DNA of 64,000 nt from Amycolatopsis granulosa. Its GTDB lineage: Bacteria > Actinomycetota > Actinomycetes > Mycobacteriales > Pseudonocardiaceae. This document shows, piece after piece, positions 22,674-33,919 of this stretch (position 1 is its first letter; the number at the start of each line of letters is the position of its first letter). The position numbers were made by a program, and so were the translations under genes. The stretch is taken from assembly GCF_011758745.1 (NCBI RefSeq), contig NZ_JAANOV010000001.1, positions 5,456,001 to 5,520,000 of the forward strand, given 5' to 3'. The notes under the pieces were generated by a model. It was not told the origin of the DNA. It saw nothing but the letters and a program-made list of their open reading frames with translations, and searched no databases.

Positions 22674-24443
22674 GTGCTTCGCACCCACGACGCCGGCACC
22701 CTGCGTGCCGAGCACGCCGGCCAGATCGTCACGCTCACCGGGTGGGTCGCCCGGCGGCGCGATCACGGCGGGGTGATCTTCATCGATCTGCGGGACGCGA
22801 GCGGGGTCGCGCAGGTGGTGTTCCGCGAGGGCGAGATGGCCGAGCGCGCCCACCAGCTGCGCTCCGAGTTCTGCGTCAAGGTCACCGGCGAGGTCGCGCA
22901 GCGCCCCGCGGGCAACGAGAACCCGGACATCCCCACCGGCGCGATCGAGGTGCTGGCCACGGAGCTGGAGGTGCTGTCCGAGGCCGCCGTGCTGCCGTTC
23001 CCGATCGACGACCGGGTGGACGTCGGCGAGGAGGTGCGGCTCAAGTACCGCTACCTCGACCTGCGCCGCAGCGGCCCGGCCCGCGCCATCCGGCTGCGCA
23101 GCGAGGTCAGCCGGGCCGCCCGCGAGGTGCTGCACGCCCAGGGCTTCGTCGAGGTCGAGACCCCGACCATGACCCGCTCCACCCCGGAGGGTGCCCGCGA
23201 CTTCGTGGTCCCGGCGCGCCTGCGCCCGGGTTCGTGGTACGCGCTGCCGCAGTCGCCGCAGCTGTTCAAGCAGCTGCTCATGGTCGGCGGCCTGGAGCGG
23301 TATTACCAGCTCGCGCGCTGCTACCGGGACGAGGACTTCCGCGCGGACCGGCAGCCGGAGTTCACCCAGCTCGACATCGAGATGAGCTTCGTCGACCAGG
23401 ACGACGTCATCGCGGTCGGCGAGGCGGTCGTGTCCGCGCTGTGGAAGCTGATCGGTCACGACATCCCGCGCCCGATCACCCGCATGACCTACGCCGACGC
23501 GATGGCGAAGTACGGCACCGACAAGCCGGACCTGCGCTTCAGGCTGGAGCTGACCGACCTCACCGAGTACTTCGCCGACACCCCGTTCCGCGTGTTCCAG
23601 GCGCCCTACGTGGGCGCGGTCGTCATGCCCGGCGGGGGCGGCCAGCCGCGCCGCCAGCTCGACGCCTGGCAGGAGTGGGCCAAGCAGCGCGGCGCGAAGG
23701 GCCTGGCCTACGTGCTGATCGGGGAGGACGGCACGCTGTCCGGCCCGGTGGCCAAGAACATCTCGGAGTCCGAGCGCGCGGGTCTCGCGGAGGCCGTCGG
23801 CGCCCAGCCCGGCGACTGCGTGTTCTTCGCCGCGAACAAGCCGAAGGAAGCCCGCGCGCTGCTCGGCGCGGCGCGCGTGGAGATCGGCCACCGGCTGGGC
23901 CTGATCGACGAGGACGAGTGGTCGTTCGTCTGGGTGGTCGACGCGCCGCTGTTCGAAGCCGCCGACGAGACCGACGACGTCGCCGTCGGCTCCGGCAAGT
24001 GGACGGCGGTGCACCACGCCTTCACCTCGCCCACCCCGGAGTGGATCGACAAGTTCGAGACCGACCCGGGCAACGCCCTGGCCTACGCCTACGACCTGGT
24101 CTGCAACGGCAATGAGATCGGCGGCGGCTCGATCCGTATCCACCGCGCCGACGTGCAGAAGCGCGTCTTCGAGGTGATGGGGCTGTCCGAGGCCGAGGCG
24201 CAGGAGAAGTTCGGCTTCCTGCTCGACGCGTTCTCCTTCGGCGCACCGCCGCACGGCGGCATCGCGTTCGGCTGGGACCGCATCGTGATGCTGCTGGCCA
24301 AGGCCGAGTCGCTGCGGGACGTCATCGCGTTCCCCAAGACCGGCGGCGGCTACGACCCGCTGACCGGTGCCCCGGCGCCGATCACCGCCCAGCAGCGCCG
24401 CGAGGCCGGGGTCGACGCGAAGCCGCCGGCGCCCAAGGGCTGA
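22674..24443 (+). CDS. aspS: Aspartyl-tRNA synthetase
   Basis: A 589-residue class IIb synthetase that charges tRNA-Asp. The N-terminal OB fold ([28 protein letters not shown]) binds the anticodon; motif 2 region is [25 protein letters not shown]; the bacterial insertion domain lies between; motif 3 is [13 protein letters not shown] near residue 540. The length is that of bacterial AspRS. GTG start at 22674 with AAGGAG ten bases upstream. Actinobacteria often use such enzymes together with GatCAB on tRNA-Asn, but discrimination cannot be read here. A 257-base gap precedes it, with no other gene seen. Confidence 0.96.
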   Translation: MLRTHDAGTLRAEHAGQIVTLTGWVARRRDHGGVIFIDLRDASGVAQVVFREGEMAERAHQLRSEFCVKVTGEVAQRPAGNENPDIPTGAIEVLATELEVLSEAAVLPFPIDDRVDVGEEVRLKYRYLDLRRSGPARAIRLRSEVSRAAREVLHAQGFVEVETPTMTRSTPEGARDFVVPARLRPGSWYALPQSPQLFKQLLMVGGLERYYQLARCYRDEDFRADRQPEFTQLDIEMSFVDQDDVIAVGEAVVSALWKLIGHDIPRPITRMTYADAMAKYGTDKPDLRFRLELTDLTEYFADTPFRVFQAPYVGAVVMPGGGGQPRRQLDAWQEWAKQRGAKGLAYVLIGEDGTLSGPVAKNISESERAGLAEAVGAQPGDCVFFAANKPKEARALLGAARVEIGHRLGLIDEDEWSFVWVVDAPLFEAADETDDVAVGSGKWTAVHHAFTSPTPEWIDKFETDPGNALAYAYDLVCNGNEIGGGSIRIHRADVQKRVFEVMGLSEAEAQEKFGFLLDAFSFGAPPHGGIAFGWDRIVMLLAKAESLRDVIAFPKTGGGYDPLTGAPAPITAQQRREAGVDAKPPAPKG

Positions 24444-24448
24444 CCGCG

Positions 24449-25402
24449 GTGCTGCACCTGCGGGTCGTCAGCCCGCCGGAGGACACCGAGCGCGCGCTGG
24501 CGGCGCTGCGGGACCAGCCGGGCACGGCGCACCTGATCGTGCACCGCGGTGCCGCCGTGTCCCCGGCCGGTGACCTCATCGAGGCCGACGTGGCCCGCGA
24601 GGCGGCCGACGAGGTGATCGAGGCGTTGTGCGGCCTGGGCCTGGACCACAGCGGCGCGATCACGCTCGAGGCGCTGGACACCGCGTTGTCCGACGCGGCG
24701 GACCGGGCCGAGGAGAGCGCGCCGGGCGAGGCGGCGGACGCGGTGGTCTGGCAGGAACTGCTGAACCGCACCGGCGAGGAGTCCCGGCTCAACGTCACCT
24801 TCCTGACGTTCCTGACCATCGCGTGCCTGCTGGCCTCGGTCGGCATCGTGACCGACTCGCCGGTCACGATCGTCGGCGCGATGGTGGTGGGTCCGGAGTT
24901 CGGGCCGCTCGCCGCGATCGCCGTCGGGCTGGTGCTGCGCCGCGGGGACCTGATCCGCCGCGCGGTCCTGGCGCTGGCACTCGGGTTCCCGATCGCGATG
25001 CTGGTGACCGCCGGGGTCACGGTGCTCACCTGGATCGTGGGCCTGCTCGACGTGGGCGGCTTCCGCGAGGCGCACGAGGTGGATTTCGTCTACCAGGTCG
25101 GCTGGTACTCGCTGATCGTCGCGCTGCTCGCCGGCGCGGCCGGGATGCTGTCGATGACATCGGCGAAATCGGCCGCGCTGGTGGGCGTGTTCATCTCCGT
25201 CACCACCGTGCCGGCCGCCGGATACGCGGTGGTCGCGGCGGTGCTGGGGGAGTGGTCGAAGGCGGCGCAGTCGTTCGGTCAGCTCGCGGTGAACCTCGCC
25301 GGGATCGTTGCGGCGGCGGTCGTCGTGCTGCTGCTGCGGCGGCGCCGGCACGCTCCGGTCACCGTGCGGCCGCTGCCGGAAGTGGAAAAATCGTTGTGGT
25401 GA
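24449..25402 (+). CDS. DUF389-family membrane protein
   Basis: A 317-residue protein with a cytoplasmic N-terminal ferredoxin-like region (LHLRVVSPPEDTERALAALRDQPGTAHLIVHRGA, residues 1-80) and a C-terminal membrane domain of about six helices with the family block LNVTFLTFLTIACLLASVGIVTDSPVTIVGAMVVGPEFGPLAAIAVGL. The function of DUF389 proteins is not established. GTG start five bases after the aspS stop, so read-through from aspS is likely. The last segment ends in an Arg-rich stretch after the final helix. Confidence 0.85.
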   Translation: MLHLRVVSPPEDTERALAALRDQPGTAHLIVHRGAAVSPAGDLIEADVAREAADEVIEALCGLGLDHSGAITLEALDTALSDAADRAEESAPGEAADAVVWQELLNRTGEESRLNVTFLTFLTIACLLASVGIVTDSPVTIVGAMVVGPEFGPLAAIAVGLVLRRGDLIRRAVLALALGFPIAMLVTAGVTVLTWIVGLLDVGGFREAHEVDFVYQVGWYSLIVALLAGAAGMLSMTSAKSAALVGVFISVTTVPAAGYAVVAAVLGEWSKAAQSFGQLAVNLAGIVAAAVVVLLLRRRRHAPVTVRPLPEVEKSLW

Positions 25403-25434
25403 GCGAGGTTCGCGCGCTAGTAGGGTCGAAGGCG

Positions 25435-26631
25435 ATGACGGTGGACACTTCCCCAGGCACGGAGGACGACCAGGATCCGCCCGCCACAGCCGTTCCGCTC
25501 AGCGGGACGGCCGCGGTGGACGCGGCCGTCCAGGCGGCCGAGACCGTGCTCACCCGGCGCTTCGGCAGCCCGATCGGGCTGGTGGAGCCGGAAGCGCTGC
25601 CCGGCAGCGGACCGGCGACGGTCGTCCGCGCCCGCATCGCCGCGTCCCCGTTCGGGCTGCCCCGCACGCTCGTCATCAAGCACTACCCGGACGCGCCGCC
25701 ACGGGGCGTGGCCGACCCGTTCGCGCAGGAGGCGGTCAGCTACCAGCTGTTCACGGCGCTGCCCGCGGAGGACCGGATGTGCCCGGAGCTGCTGGCCCAC
25801 GACGGGCCGCTGCGTGTCCTCGTGATCGACGACCTCGGCCGCGCGCCCACGTTGTGGGACAAGCTCCGCGGCCCGGACGCGCGGCCGGCCGAGCGGGCGC
25901 TGCTGTCCTGGGCGCGGTCGCTGGGCCGCCTGCACGCGACCACCGCCGGCCGCGAGGCCGATTTCGAGGCCCTGCTGCGCCGGCTGGGCGGGTTCGCGCC
26001 CGACGAGGACACCACGCCGGCCGTGGCGTGCGCGCGCCTGCCGACCCTGATCGAGGAGGCGCTGGGCGTCGGTACCCCCGACGACGTGCGCGCCTACGCC
26101 GAACAGGTGCGGGAATCCTCGGCGTCCTCGCCGTTCCGCGCGTTCAGTCCGGTCGACCTGAGCCCGGACAACAACCTGGTGACCAGCGGCGGACTGCATT
26201 TCCTCGACTTCGAGCGCGGGGTGGTGCGCAACGCCCTGGTGGACGCCGCCCACCTGCGGGTCCCGTTCGCCACCTGCGACGACGCGAGGGCGCTGCCGAC
26301 CGGCATGAGCGAGGCGATGATCGCGGCGTGGAAGGCCGAGGTGTCCGGGGTGTGGCCGGCGCTGGCCGACAACGAGGTGCTGTCGGCCCACCTGCTGGAC
26401 CACCAGATGCTGCTGGTGTGGGTCGCCACCTGGGCCGCCCTGGGCGGGGTGTCCGCGGGGATCTCCCACCACCGCGCGGCCGCCCTGGTGGCCTGGTGGC
26501 AGGATCTGGGCACCTACGCCGAGCGTGGCGGCAAGGACGCGGTCGCGGCGCACGCGCGAGCGGTGTCCGCCGGCCTCGACGACCGCTTCGGGCCGGGGCT
26601 GGAGCTGCCGTTGTACCCGGCGTTCCGCTGA
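25435..26631 (+). CDS. APH/choline kinase-fold phosphotransferase-like protein
   Basis: A 398-residue protein of the aminoglycoside phosphotransferase superfamily. The ATP-binding N-lobe includes RTLVIKHYPDAPPRGVADPFAQEAVSYQLFTAL (Lys and Glu of the nucleotide site). The catalytic loop reads FSPVDLSPDNNLV: the catalytic Asp and Asn are kept but both His of the usual HGDLHPGN are replaced. The metal motif is LHFLDFERG. The substrate is unknown. The ATG at 25435 is preferred; the frame is open upstream within the previous gene. Downstream, an SGNH hydrolase follows after 100 bases. Confidence 0.78.
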   Translation: MTVDTSPGTEDDQDPPATAVPLSGTAAVDAAVQAAETVLTRRFGSPIGLVEPEALPGSGPATVVRARIAASPFGLPRTLVIKHYPDAPPRGVADPFAQEAVSYQLFTALPAEDRMCPELLAHDGPLRVLVIDDLGRAPTLWDKLRGPDARPAERALLSWARSLGRLHATTAGREADFEALLRRLGGFAPDEDTTPAVACARLPTLIEEALGVGTPDDVRAYAEQVRESSASSPFRAFSPVDLSPDNNLVTSGGLHFLDFERGVVRNALVDAAHLRVPFATCDDARALPTGMSEAMIAAWKAEVSGVWPALADNEVLSAHLLDHQMLLVWVATWAALGGVSAGISHHRAAALVAWWQDLGTYAERGGKDAVAAHARAVSAGLDDRFGPGLELPLYPAFR

Positions 26632-26731
26632 CCGCGCCGGCCACCGGCACCCGGAACGTTCGCTGAGCCGTCCGTGCGGCGTTACCCGGTGATCACGTCG
26701 CGGGCGGGTGCGTGCCCGATGGTCTGCAGAC

Positions 26732-27613
26732 GTGACCGCGGTGCAGGCAGAACCCACCCAGGCCCCTGATTCCCGCCCCCGCCGGGCCGCCCGGCTGGCC
26801 GTGCTCGGCGACTCGACCGCCGTCGGGCTCGGCGATCCCGTTCCCGGCGGCTCCTGGCGCGGCGTCGGACCCTTCGTGGCCGGGGCGCTGGGCATCGCGC
26901 CGGAGGGGTACCTCAACACCTCCGTCACCGGCGCCCGGATGCGGGGCGTGCGCACCGGCCAGCTGCCGGCGGCGCTGCGCCACCGGCCCGACGTCGCGGT
27001 CGTGATCGCCGGCATGAACGACACGCTCCGCTCGGACTTCGACCCGGTGGCCATGGCCCGCGACCTCGGCCATGTGGTGACCGAACTGCGGGCCGCCGGC
27101 GCGGTCGTGGTCCCGATGCGCTTCCACGACCACAGCCGTGTCTTCCGGCTGCCCGGGCCGTTGCGGCGCGCCCTCACCGCGCGGATCGCCGAGGTCAACG
27201 ACATCGTGGATGCCGTTGCCCGGCGGCACGGCATCGCCTGCCTCGACCTCGGCGCGCTGCCCGGTGCGTACGACCTCGCCGCGTGGAGCGTGGACCGGTT
27301 GCACCCGTCCGAGCTGGGGCATCGCCTGCTGGCGCGCGGCGTGACGGAACTGGTCGCCGAGGCCGGGATCGCCGTGCCGTCGCCGGTGAGCCTCGTCTGC
27401 TCCGGCGGCGTCACGCCAGGCACCCTCGACCATGTGGGCTGGCTGGTGGTCAAGGGCATCCCGTGGTTGTGGCGCCGCGGCCGCGACCTGCTGCCCTACG
27501 CGGCGGCGATCATGGTCCGCTCGGCGGCGGAGTCGTGGCGCGCCCGTCGCGCCACCCCTCGCGAACTGGCGGCCGGACCCGCGCCGGGCGCGGAGGCTCC
27601 CCGGTCCGCGTGA
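26732..27613 (+). CDS. SGNH/GDSL-family hydrolase
   Basis: A 293-residue SGNH hydrolase (esterase/lipase type). Block I is [14 protein letters not shown] (catalytic Ser), block III is [12 protein letters not shown] (the Asn of G-x-N-D), and block V is [12 protein letters not shown] (Asp and His of the triad). No signal peptide is evident despite the usual export of many relatives. The C-terminal ~70 residues ([32 protein letters not shown]) contain a hydrophobic stretch that may contact the membrane. GTG start at 26732, with an alternative GTG at 26741. Confidence 0.86.
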   Translation: MTAVQAEPTQAPDSRPRRAARLAVLGDSTAVGLGDPVPGGSWRGVGPFVAGALGIAPEGYLNTSVTGARMRGVRTGQLPAALRHRPDVAVVIAGMNDTLRSDFDPVAMARDLGHVVTELRAAGAVVVPMRFHDHSRVFRLPGPLRRALTARIAEVNDIVDAVARRHGIACLDLGALPGAYDLAAWSVDRLHPSELGHRLLARGVTELVAEAGIAVPSPVSLVCSGGVTPGTLDHVGWLVVKGIPWLWRRGRDLLPYAAAIMVRSAAESWRARRATPRELAAGPAPGAEAPRSA

Positions 27614-27659
27614 GCCGCCGGCGCGCGGTTTCGTCGGGGGGCGGCATTACGGTGGAGGC

Positions 27660-29039
27660 GTGCAGGACGAACTCTTCACGGTGAACCCGGACCTGGAGCC
27701 GCCGCCGGAGCGCGTGACGCAGCCCCAGACGGCCCCGGTCCCGCCCGGTTCGCCCCTCGCCGTCCGGATGCGGCCGCGCTCGCTCGACGAGGTCGTGGGC
27801 CAGCAGCACCTCCTCGGCGAGGGTGCCCCGCTGCGCCGCCTGGTGGAGGGCGCCGCCCCGGCCTCGGTGCTGCTCTACGGCCCGCCCGGCACCGGCAAGA
27901 CCACCCTGGCCAACCTCGTCTCCACCGCCACCGGCCGCCGGTTCGTGGCGTTGTCGGCCCTGTCCGCCGGCGTCAAGGAGGTGCGCGGCGTCATCGAGGA
28001 AGCCCGGCGCCGCCGCCAGTACAACACCGAGAACACGGTGCTGTTCATCGACGAGGTCCACCGGTTCTCCAAGACCCAGCAGGACGCGCTGCTCGGCGCG
28101 GTGGAGGACCGCACCGTCCTGCTCGTCGCCGCCACCACCGAGAACCCGTCGTTCTCGGTCGTGTCGCCGCTGCTGTCCCGCTCGCTGGTGCTGCAGCTCA
28201 AACCCCTCACCGACGACGACGTGCGCCTGCTGATCCGCCGTGCGATGACCGACGAGCGCGGCCTGGGCGGTGCGCTCGAGCTCACCGCCGACGCCGAGGA
28301 CCACCTGGTCCGCCTGGCCGCCGGGGACGCGCGCCGCGCCCTCACCGCGCTGGAGGCCGCCGCCGACGCCGCCGCGGCCACCGAGCACAAGACGATCGAC
28401 CTGCCCACCGTGGAGTCCACAGTGGACAAGGCGGCGGTGCGCTACGACCGCGACGGCGACCAGCACTACGACGTCATCAGCGCGTTCATCAAGTCGATCC
28501 GCGGGTCCGACGTGGACGCCGCGCTGCACTACCTGGCCCGCATGATCGAGGCGGGCGAGGACCCGCGGTTCCTCGCCCGCCGTCTCGTCGTGCACGCCAG
28601 CGAGGACGTCGGCATGGCCGACCCGACGGCGCTGCAGGCCGCGGTCGCGGCCGCGCACGCGGTGCAGTTCATCGGCATGCCCGAAGGCCGGCTCGCGCTG
28701 GCCCAGGCCACGATCCACCTCGCCACCGCGCCCAAGTCCAACGCCGTCGTGGTGGGCATCGACGCCGCGCTGGCCGACGTCCGCGCCGGGAAGCTGGGCA
28801 CCGTGCCGCCCCACCTGCGCGACGGCCACTACGCCGGCGCGGCCAAGCTCGGCAACGCCCAGGGCTACCGCTACCCGCACGACGTGCCCGAAGGAGTGGT
28901 CGCGCAGCAATACCCGCCGGACGAGGTCGTGGGCGTGGACTACTACCACCCGACGCAGCGCGGCGCCGAGCGCGCGCTGGCCGAGCGGGTCCCCCGATTG
29001 CGCCGGTCGGTGCGCGGCGGCCCGTCCTCCGCGGTGTGA
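27660..29039 (+). CDS. rarA: Replication-associated recombination protein A (AAA+ ATPase)
   Basis: A 459-residue AAA+ clamp-loader-like ATPase (RarA/MgsA/WRNIP1) acting at stalled replication forks. The N-terminus has [26 protein letters not shown], Walker [10 protein letters not shown], Walker [20 protein letters not shown], sensor 1 [11 protein letters not shown] and the C-terminal tetramerisation domain with [39 protein letters not shown] start at 27660 ([16 protein letters not shown], a start typical of actinobacterial RarA). Its stop overlaps the next gene by one base (TGATG). Confidence 0.95.
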   Translation: MQDELFTVNPDLEPPPERVTQPQTAPVPPGSPLAVRMRPRSLDEVVGQQHLLGEGAPLRRLVEGAAPASVLLYGPPGTGKTTLANLVSTATGRRFVALSALSAGVKEVRGVIEEARRRRQYNTENTVLFIDEVHRFSKTQQDALLGAVEDRTVLLVAATTENPSFSVVSPLLSRSLVLQLKPLTDDDVRLLIRRAMTDERGLGGALELTADAEDHLVRLAAGDARRALTALEAAADAAAATEHKTIDLPTVESTVDKAAVRYDRDGDQHYDVISAFIKSIRGSDVDAALHYLARMIEAGEDPRFLARRLVVHASEDVGMADPTALQAAVAAAHAVQFIGMPEGRLALAQATIHLATAPKSNAVVVGIDAALADVRAGKLGTVPPHLRDGHYAGAAKLGNAQGYRYPHDVPEGVVAQQYPPDEVVGVDYYHPTQRGAERALAERVPRLRRSVRGGPSSAV

Positions 29040-29935
29040 TGATCGGAGGCATGCCCGAGAACCCGCAACCCACCGTCGCCGTGCTCGGCACCGGCATCAT
29101 GGGCCTGCCGATGGCCGCCAACCTCGCCGCGGCCGGCCTGCCGGTGCGGGCCTGGAACCGCACCCGCGACAAGGCCGAGCCGCTCGCCGAGCGGGGCTGC
29201 ACCGTCGTGGACACCCCGGCCGAGGCGGTCGCCGGCGCGGACTTCGTCGTCACGATGCTCAGCGACGGCGCCGCGGTGCACGACGTCGTCGAGCAGGCCG
29301 GGCCGTTCGAGGCGGTCTGGCTGCAGATGAGCACCGTCGGCCTGGACTGGACCGGCCGGCTGGCCGCGCTCGCGCGCCGGTCCGGCGTCGCGTTCGTCGA
29401 CGCGCCCGTGCTGGGCACCCGCAAACCGGCCGAGGACGGCGCGCTCGTCGTCCTCGCCGCCGGCCCGGAGGACCTGCGCGAGCGGTGTGCCCCCGTGTTC
29501 GACGCGGTCGGCGGCCGCACTTTGTGGGCCGGTCCGGCCGGTGCGGCCAGCAGGCTCAAGCTCGCCGCCAACGCCTGGGTGCTCGCCCTGACCAACGGCA
29601 CCGCCGAGAGCATCCGGCTGGCGCAGGTGCTCGGCGTCGACCCGCGGTTGTTCCTGGAGGCCATCACCGGTGGTGCCCTCGACGTGCCCTACGCCCACCT
29701 CAAGGGCGGCGCCATGATCGACGGCGAGTTCCCGCTCGCGTTCGCCGCCCGGCACGCGGCCAAGGACGCCCGCCTCGCGCTCGAGGCGGCCGGGGACGCG
29801 GTGGATCTCGCCGGAACCCGCGCCGCGCTGGCGCATCTGGACGCGGCGATCGCCGCCGGCCACGGCGACGAGGACATGGCGACCCTCTTCTACGGCCTGG
29901 AGGGCCGTCCGGCCGGTGACGGCGACGCACGGTAA
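29039..29935 (+). CDS. NAD(P)-dependent beta-hydroxyacid dehydrogenase-family protein
   Basis: A 298-residue protein of the 6-phosphogluconate/3-hydroxyisobutyrate dehydrogenase family, which oxidises beta-hydroxyacids or reduces semialdehydes. The Rossmann motif is VAVLGTGIMGLPMAANLAAAGLPVRAWNRT; the substrate block is VDAPVLGTRKPAEDGALVVLAAG and the catalytic Lys lies in GAASRLKLAANAWV. Start: the ATG at 29039 shares a base with the rarA stop; GTG 29036 and ATG 29051 are alternatives, the last having GGAGG too close. Substrate not determinable. Confidence 0.85.
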   Translation: MIGGMPENPQPTVAVLGTGIMGLPMAANLAAAGLPVRAWNRTRDKAEPLAERGCTVVDTPAEAVAGADFVVTMLSDGAAVHDVVEQAGPFEAVWLQMSTVGLDWTGRLAALARRSGVAFVDAPVLGTRKPAEDGALVVLAAGPEDLRERCAPVFDAVGGRTLWAGPAGAASRLKLAANAWVLALTNGTAESIRLAQVLGVDPRLFLEAITGGALDVPYAHLKGGAMIDGEFPLAFAARHAAKDARLALEAAGDAVDLAGTRAALAHLDAAIAAGHGDEDMATLFYGLEGRPAGDGDAR

Positions 29936-29974
29936 CCTGACCGGCATTCACGCCGCTAGAACCGAGGAGGGCCC

Positions 29975-30379
29975 GTGTCGGCAGGGCAGATCGCCGCGTT
30001 GATCGCCGCAGGAGCGTTCGTCCTGCTGGTGCTGCTGCTCGCGATCCCGTTGCTCAAGCTCGGTCGCACGCTGGACGAGGCGACGATCGCCATCCGCAAG
30101 GCGCACGAGAACTCGGACCCGATCCTGCTCGGTGCCAACGAGACGATCACGCACGTCAACAACCAGCTGGAACGGGTCGACGGGATCACCGCGAACGCGC
30201 AGGCCGTGACCGGCAACGTCTCCGCCCTCTCGTCGGTGTTCACCGCCACCCTGGGCGGGCCCCTGGTCAAGACCGCGGCGTTGTCCTACGGCCTGAGCAG
30301 GGCCATCCGGTCCCGCCGCAAGGCCAGGGAACTGGGTGAGGGCAAGCACTCCCGGTCGCGGAAGCGGGGCCGCAAGTGA
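29975..30379 (+). CDS. DUF948-family membrane-anchored protein
   Basis: A 134-residue protein with one N-terminal membrane helix (IAALIAAGAFVLLVLLLAIPLL), then an amphipathic helical region (LDEATIAIRKAHENSDPILLGANETITHVNNQLERVDGITANAQAVTGNVSALSS) typical of DUF948, and a basic tail ending SRSRKRGRK. Function unknown. GTG start at 29975 with GAGGAGG upstream. It overlaps the next small gene by GTGA and sits before alaS, a position conserved in actinobacteria. Confidence 0.83.
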   Translation: MSAGQIAALIAAGAFVLLVLLLAIPLLKLGRTLDEATIAIRKAHENSDPILLGANETITHVNNQLERVDGITANAQAVTGNVSALSSVFTATLGGPLVKTAALSYGLSRAIRSRRKARELGEGKHSRSRKRGRK

Positions 30380-30675
30380 AGCGCCTGCTGTGGCTCGGCA
30401 TCGGTGTCGCCACCGGCGTCACGCTGTCCCGCAAGGCCACCCGGACCGCTCGTCAAGCGTCGCCGGCGGGGTTAGCCTCGAACCTGGGTGACGCCGTGTC
30501 GGAGCTGGCCGGCGCCATCGGATCGTTCGGCGCGGACGTGCGCGCCGGGATGAGCGAGCGGGAGCAGGAGCTGCGCGAGATGGTGGTGGACCGGTCCGGG
30601 GTGGCGACGCCGCGCGCCGCCGAGGGCCGGCACGCCGCCCGGCGCCCGGCGCGAGCTCGCCGGGCGGAGAGCTGA
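30376..30675 (+). CDS. Small conserved hypothetical protein upstream of alaS (DUF6167-like)
   Basis: A 99-residue protein with a hydrophobic N-terminus (MKRLLWLGIGVATGVTLSRKATRTARQ), a helical middle (LGDAVSELAGAIGSFGADVRAGMSEREQELREMVV) and an Arg/Ala-rich tail. It is coupled to the DUF948 gene by a GTGA overlap and lies 95 bases before alaS. Small proteins with this layout occupy the same place in many actinobacteria; function unknown. The family name is given with modest certainty. Confidence 0.75.
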   Translation: MKRLLWLGIGVATGVTLSRKATRTARQASPAGLASNLGDAVSELAGAIGSFGADVRAGMSEREQELREMVVDRSGVATPRAAEGRHAARRPARARRAES

Positions 30676-30770
30676 CCGCGCGGCACCGCCGCCGCGCGCC
30701 TGTTCTCCGCCGACGCCGCTGCCCCTGACCCCGCGGCGCCCGCCGCCTGCCTTCGCACGAGGACTGACCA

Positions 30771-33431
30771 GTGGAAACACACGAGATCAACAAGCGGTTC
30801 CTGGAGCACTTCCAGGCCAAGGACCACACCCCGGTGCCCAGCGCGTCGCTGATCCTGGACGATCCGACGCTGCTGTTCGTCAACGCCGGCATGGTCCAGT
30901 TCAAGCCGTACTTCCTGGGCGAGGTGCCGCCGCCGTACCCGCGGGCGACCAGCATCCAGAAGTGCGTGCGCACCGGCGACATCGACGAGGTCGGCAAGAC
31001 CACCCGCCACAACACGTTCTTCCAGATGGCCGGGAACTTCTCCTTCGGCGACTACTTCAAGGAAGGCGCGATCGCGAACGCCTGGGAGCTGATCACCAAG
31101 TCCCAGGACGACGGTGGTTTCGGCCTCGACCCGGACCGCATCTGGGTCACCGTCTACGAGAACGACTCGGAGGCGGCCGGCCTGTGGCAGAAGATCGCCG
31201 GCATCCCCAGCGAGCGCATCCAGGCCCGCGACGGGCGTGACAACTACTGGGACATGGGTGTGCCCGGCCCCGGTGGCCCGTGCTCGGAGATCTACTACGA
31301 CCGCGGCCCCGAGTTCGGCCGCGACGGCGGCCCGGTGGTCGACGAGGACCGGTACCTGGAGATCTGGAACCTGGTCTTCATGCAGGACGTGCGGGGCGAG
31401 CAGAGCCCGAAGTACGGCCACCCGCCGGTCGGTGAGCTGCCGAAGAAGAACATCGACACCGGCTTGGGCGTCGAGCGCGTCGCCTACCTGCTGCAGGGCG
31501 TGGAGAACGTCTACGAGACCGACCTGGTACGCCCGGTCATCGCGCGTGCCGAGGAGTTCTCCGGCCGCCGCTACGGCGCGAACCACGCCGACGACGTCCG
31601 CTTCCGCGTCATCGCCGACCACGCCCGTTCCGGCGTGATGCTGATCGGCGACGGCGTGACCCCGGGCAACGAGGCGCGCGGCTACGTGCTGCGCCGCCTG
31701 CTGCGCCGCATCGTGCGGTCGGTGCGCCTGCTGGGCGTGCAGGAGCCGGTGCTGCCCGAGTTCGCCGCGGTGGTGCGCGACGCGATGGCGCCGTCGTACC
31801 CGGAGATCGCGCGCGACTTCGACCGCATCAGCGCGGTCATGCGGGGCGAGGAGGAGGCGTTCCTGCAGACCCTGACCAGCGGGTCGCGGATCTTCGACCT
31901 CGCCGCGGAGGAGACGAAGAAGGCCGGGGGCAACGTGCTGGCCGGCGACCGGGCCTTCCAGCTGCACGACACCTACGGCTTCCCGATCGACCTGACCCTG
32001 GAGATGGCCGCCGAGCAGGGCCTGTCGGTCGACGAGGACGGGTTCCGCACGCTGATGGACGAGCAGCGCCGGCGCGCGAAGGCCGACGCGGCGGCCCGCA
32101 AGAAGGGCCACGGTGACCTGTCGGTCTACCGCGAGATGCTGGAGCGGCACGGGGAGACCGACTTCCTCGGCTATACCGACCTGCAGGCCACCGCGAAGGT
32201 CGTCGGCCTGCTCAAGGACGGCCAGGGCGTGCCGGTCGTGCGCGAGGGCGACAAGGCCGAACTGATCCTCGACCGCACCCCGTTCTACGCGGAAAGCGGT
32301 GGCCAGGTAGCCGACACCGGCGTGCTGATCGGGTCCGGTGGCGAGGCCAGGGTCGTCGACGTGCAGAAGATCGTGCCGGGCCTGTGGGTGCACCGCGTCG
32401 AGGTGGTCGCGGGCGAGATCGGCCTGGACACCGAGGTGACCGGTTCGGTCGACCAGACCCGCCGCGGCTCGATCGCGCGCTCGCACTCGGCCACTCACCT
32501 GGTGCACGCCGCGGTCCGCGGTGCCTACGGCCGCCGCGCCGCGCAGGCCGGTTCGCTGAACTCGCCCGGCCGCATGCGGTTCGACTTCACCACCCCCGGG
32601 CCGGTCTCCGCCGACGTGCTGACCGAGGTCGAGGAGGAGGTCAACGACTACCTGCAGAACGACGTCGAGGTGCAGGCCTACACCACGACCAAGGACCAGG
32701 CGCTCGAGCTCGGCGCGGTGGCGCTGTTCGGCGAGAAGTACGGCGACCGGGTCCGGGTCGTGGACATGGGCGAGTACTCGCGCGAGCTGTGCGGTGGTAC
32801 CCACGTCGGCCGGATCGGTGAGCTGGGCCTGGTCAAGCTCGTGTCGGACTCCTCGATCGGCTCCGGGGTGCACCGCGTCGAGGCGCTGGTCGGTACCGAC
32901 GCGCTCAAGCACGTGCGCAAGGAGCAGCTGCTGGTGTCGCAGCTGGCGAACACGTTCAAGGTGCCCAGCGACCAGCTGCCCTCCCGCATCGAGGACGTGC
33001 TGAGCCGCCTGCGCAACGCGGAGAAGGAGATCGCCCAGCTGCGCACCCGGCAGGTGCTCGGCTCGGCCGGGACGCTCGCGGACAAGGCGGCCGACGTGCA
33101 CGGCGTCGCGGTCGTGGCCGAGAAGCTCGACGGCGACATCGACGCGGGCGCGCTGCGCTCGCTGGCGCAGGAGGTCCGCAACCGGCTCGGCGAGCGACCG
33201 GGCGTGGTCGCGCTGTTCGTGCCGCAGGGCGACAAGCTCAGCTTCGTGGTCGCCACCACCGCCGCCGCCCGCGACAAGGGCTTCGCCGCGGGCAAGCTGG
33301 TGCCCTCCTTCGCCGGGGCGGTCGGCGGCCGCGGTGGCGGCAAGCCAGACCTCGCGCAGGGCGGCGGCAGCAACCCGGCGGGCATCGAGCAGGCCATCAC
33401 GGCGCTGCGTGGCGCGGTCGCGGCAGGGTGA
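30771..33431 (+). CDS. alaS: Alanyl-tRNA synthetase
   Basis: An 886-residue class II synthetase charging tRNA-Ala, with the editing function in the same chain. The N-terminus [28 protein letters not shown] is the aminoacylation domain; the editing site has [17 protein letters not shown] (HxxxH) and [13 protein letters not shown]; the C-terminal DHHA1-like C-Ala region ([24 protein letters not shown]) closes the protein. GTG start at 30771. It overlaps ruvX by GTGA, beginning the conserved chain alaS-ruvX-mltG-aroE. Confidence 0.97.
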   Translation: METHEINKRFLEHFQAKDHTPVPSASLILDDPTLLFVNAGMVQFKPYFLGEVPPPYPRATSIQKCVRTGDIDEVGKTTRHNTFFQMAGNFSFGDYFKEGAIANAWELITKSQDDGGFGLDPDRIWVTVYENDSEAAGLWQKIAGIPSERIQARDGRDNYWDMGVPGPGGPCSEIYYDRGPEFGRDGGPVVDEDRYLEIWNLVFMQDVRGEQSPKYGHPPVGELPKKNIDTGLGVERVAYLLQGVENVYETDLVRPVIARAEEFSGRRYGANHADDVRFRVIADHARSGVMLIGDGVTPGNEARGYVLRRLLRRIVRSVRLLGVQEPVLPEFAAVVRDAMAPSYPEIARDFDRISAVMRGEEEAFLQTLTSGSRIFDLAAEETKKAGGNVLAGDRAFQLHDTYGFPIDLTLEMAAEQGLSVDEDGFRTLMDEQRRRAKADAAARKKGHGDLSVYREMLERHGETDFLGYTDLQATAKVVGLLKDGQGVPVVREGDKAELILDRTPFYAESGGQVADTGVLIGSGGEARVVDVQKIVPGLWVHRVEVVAGEIGLDTEVTGSVDQTRRGSIARSHSATHLVHAAVRGAYGRRAAQAGSLNSPGRMRFDFTTPGPVSADVLTEVEEEVNDYLQNDVEVQAYTTTKDQALELGAVALFGEKYGDRVRVVDMGEYSRELCGGTHVGRIGELGLVKLVSDSSIGSGVHRVEALVGTDALKHVRKEQLLVSQLANTFKVPSDQLPSRIEDVLSRLRNAEKEIAQLRTRQVLGSAGTLADKAADVHGVAVVAEKLDGDIDAGALRSLAQEVRNRLGERPGVVALFVPQGDKLSFVVATTAAARDKGFAAGKLVPSFAGAVGGRGGGKPDLAQGGGSNPAGIEQAITALRGAVAAG

Positions 33432-33919
33432 CGGCCCGCACACCAGACCGTCCCGGGGAGCACGATCCCGGGGCCGGTCGGCGGCTGGGCGTGGATGTCG
33501 GATCCGTCCGGGTCGGCGTCGCGCTCAGCGATCCGTCACCAGTCCTCGCCAGCCCGCTGGTTACCCTGTCGCGTGATGCGAACAGCGACAGCGATCTCGA
33601 GCAGCTGGCCGCACTGGTGGCCGAACACGAGGTGGTGGAGGTGATCGTGGGACTGCCGCGCACCCTGGCCGACCGCCACGGTCCGGCCGCGGAGATCGCC
33701 GCCGCCTACGCCGACGCCCTCGCCGGGCGGATCGCGCCGGTCCCGGTGCGGCTCGCCGACGAGCGCCTGACCACGGTCACCGCGTCACGCATGCTGTCGC
33801 AGCGTGGTGTCAAGGGCCGCAAGCAGCGCGCGGTGGTCGACCAGGCCGCCGCGGTGGAGATCCTGCAGAGCTGGCTCGACGCGCGGGCCGCCTACCGCGC
33901 ACGGGCGGGTGAGGCGTGA
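33428..33919 (+). CDS. ruvX: Putative pre-16S rRNA nuclease / Holliday junction resolvase-like RuvX
   Basis: A 163-residue RNase H-fold protein (YqgF). Motifs: [30 protein letters not shown] with the first catalytic Asp, [37 protein letters not shown], and the late [14 protein letters not shown]. In E. coli the family completes 16S rRNA 5'-end maturation; a resolvase role was suggested earlier. It overlaps alaS upstream and mltG downstream by GTGA at each end, so the genes are translationally coupled. Confidence 0.93.
   Translation: MTARTPDRPGEHDPGAGRRLGVDVGSVRVGVALSDPSPVLASPLVTLSRDANSDSDLEQLAALVAEHEVVEVIVGLPRTLADRHGPAAEIAAAYADALAGRIAPVPVRLADERLTTVTASRMLSQRGVKGRKQRAVVDQAAAVEILQSWLDARAAYRARAGEA

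Noticed and set aside
22331-22738. Leftward 135-codon frame between the radical SAM gene and aspS
   Set aside because: It overlaps both genes and the aspS promoter; no motif and poor composition.
30453-33443. Leftward open frame of 996 codons opposite alaS
   Set aside because: Antisense shadow created by codon bias in alaS; composition is not protein-like.
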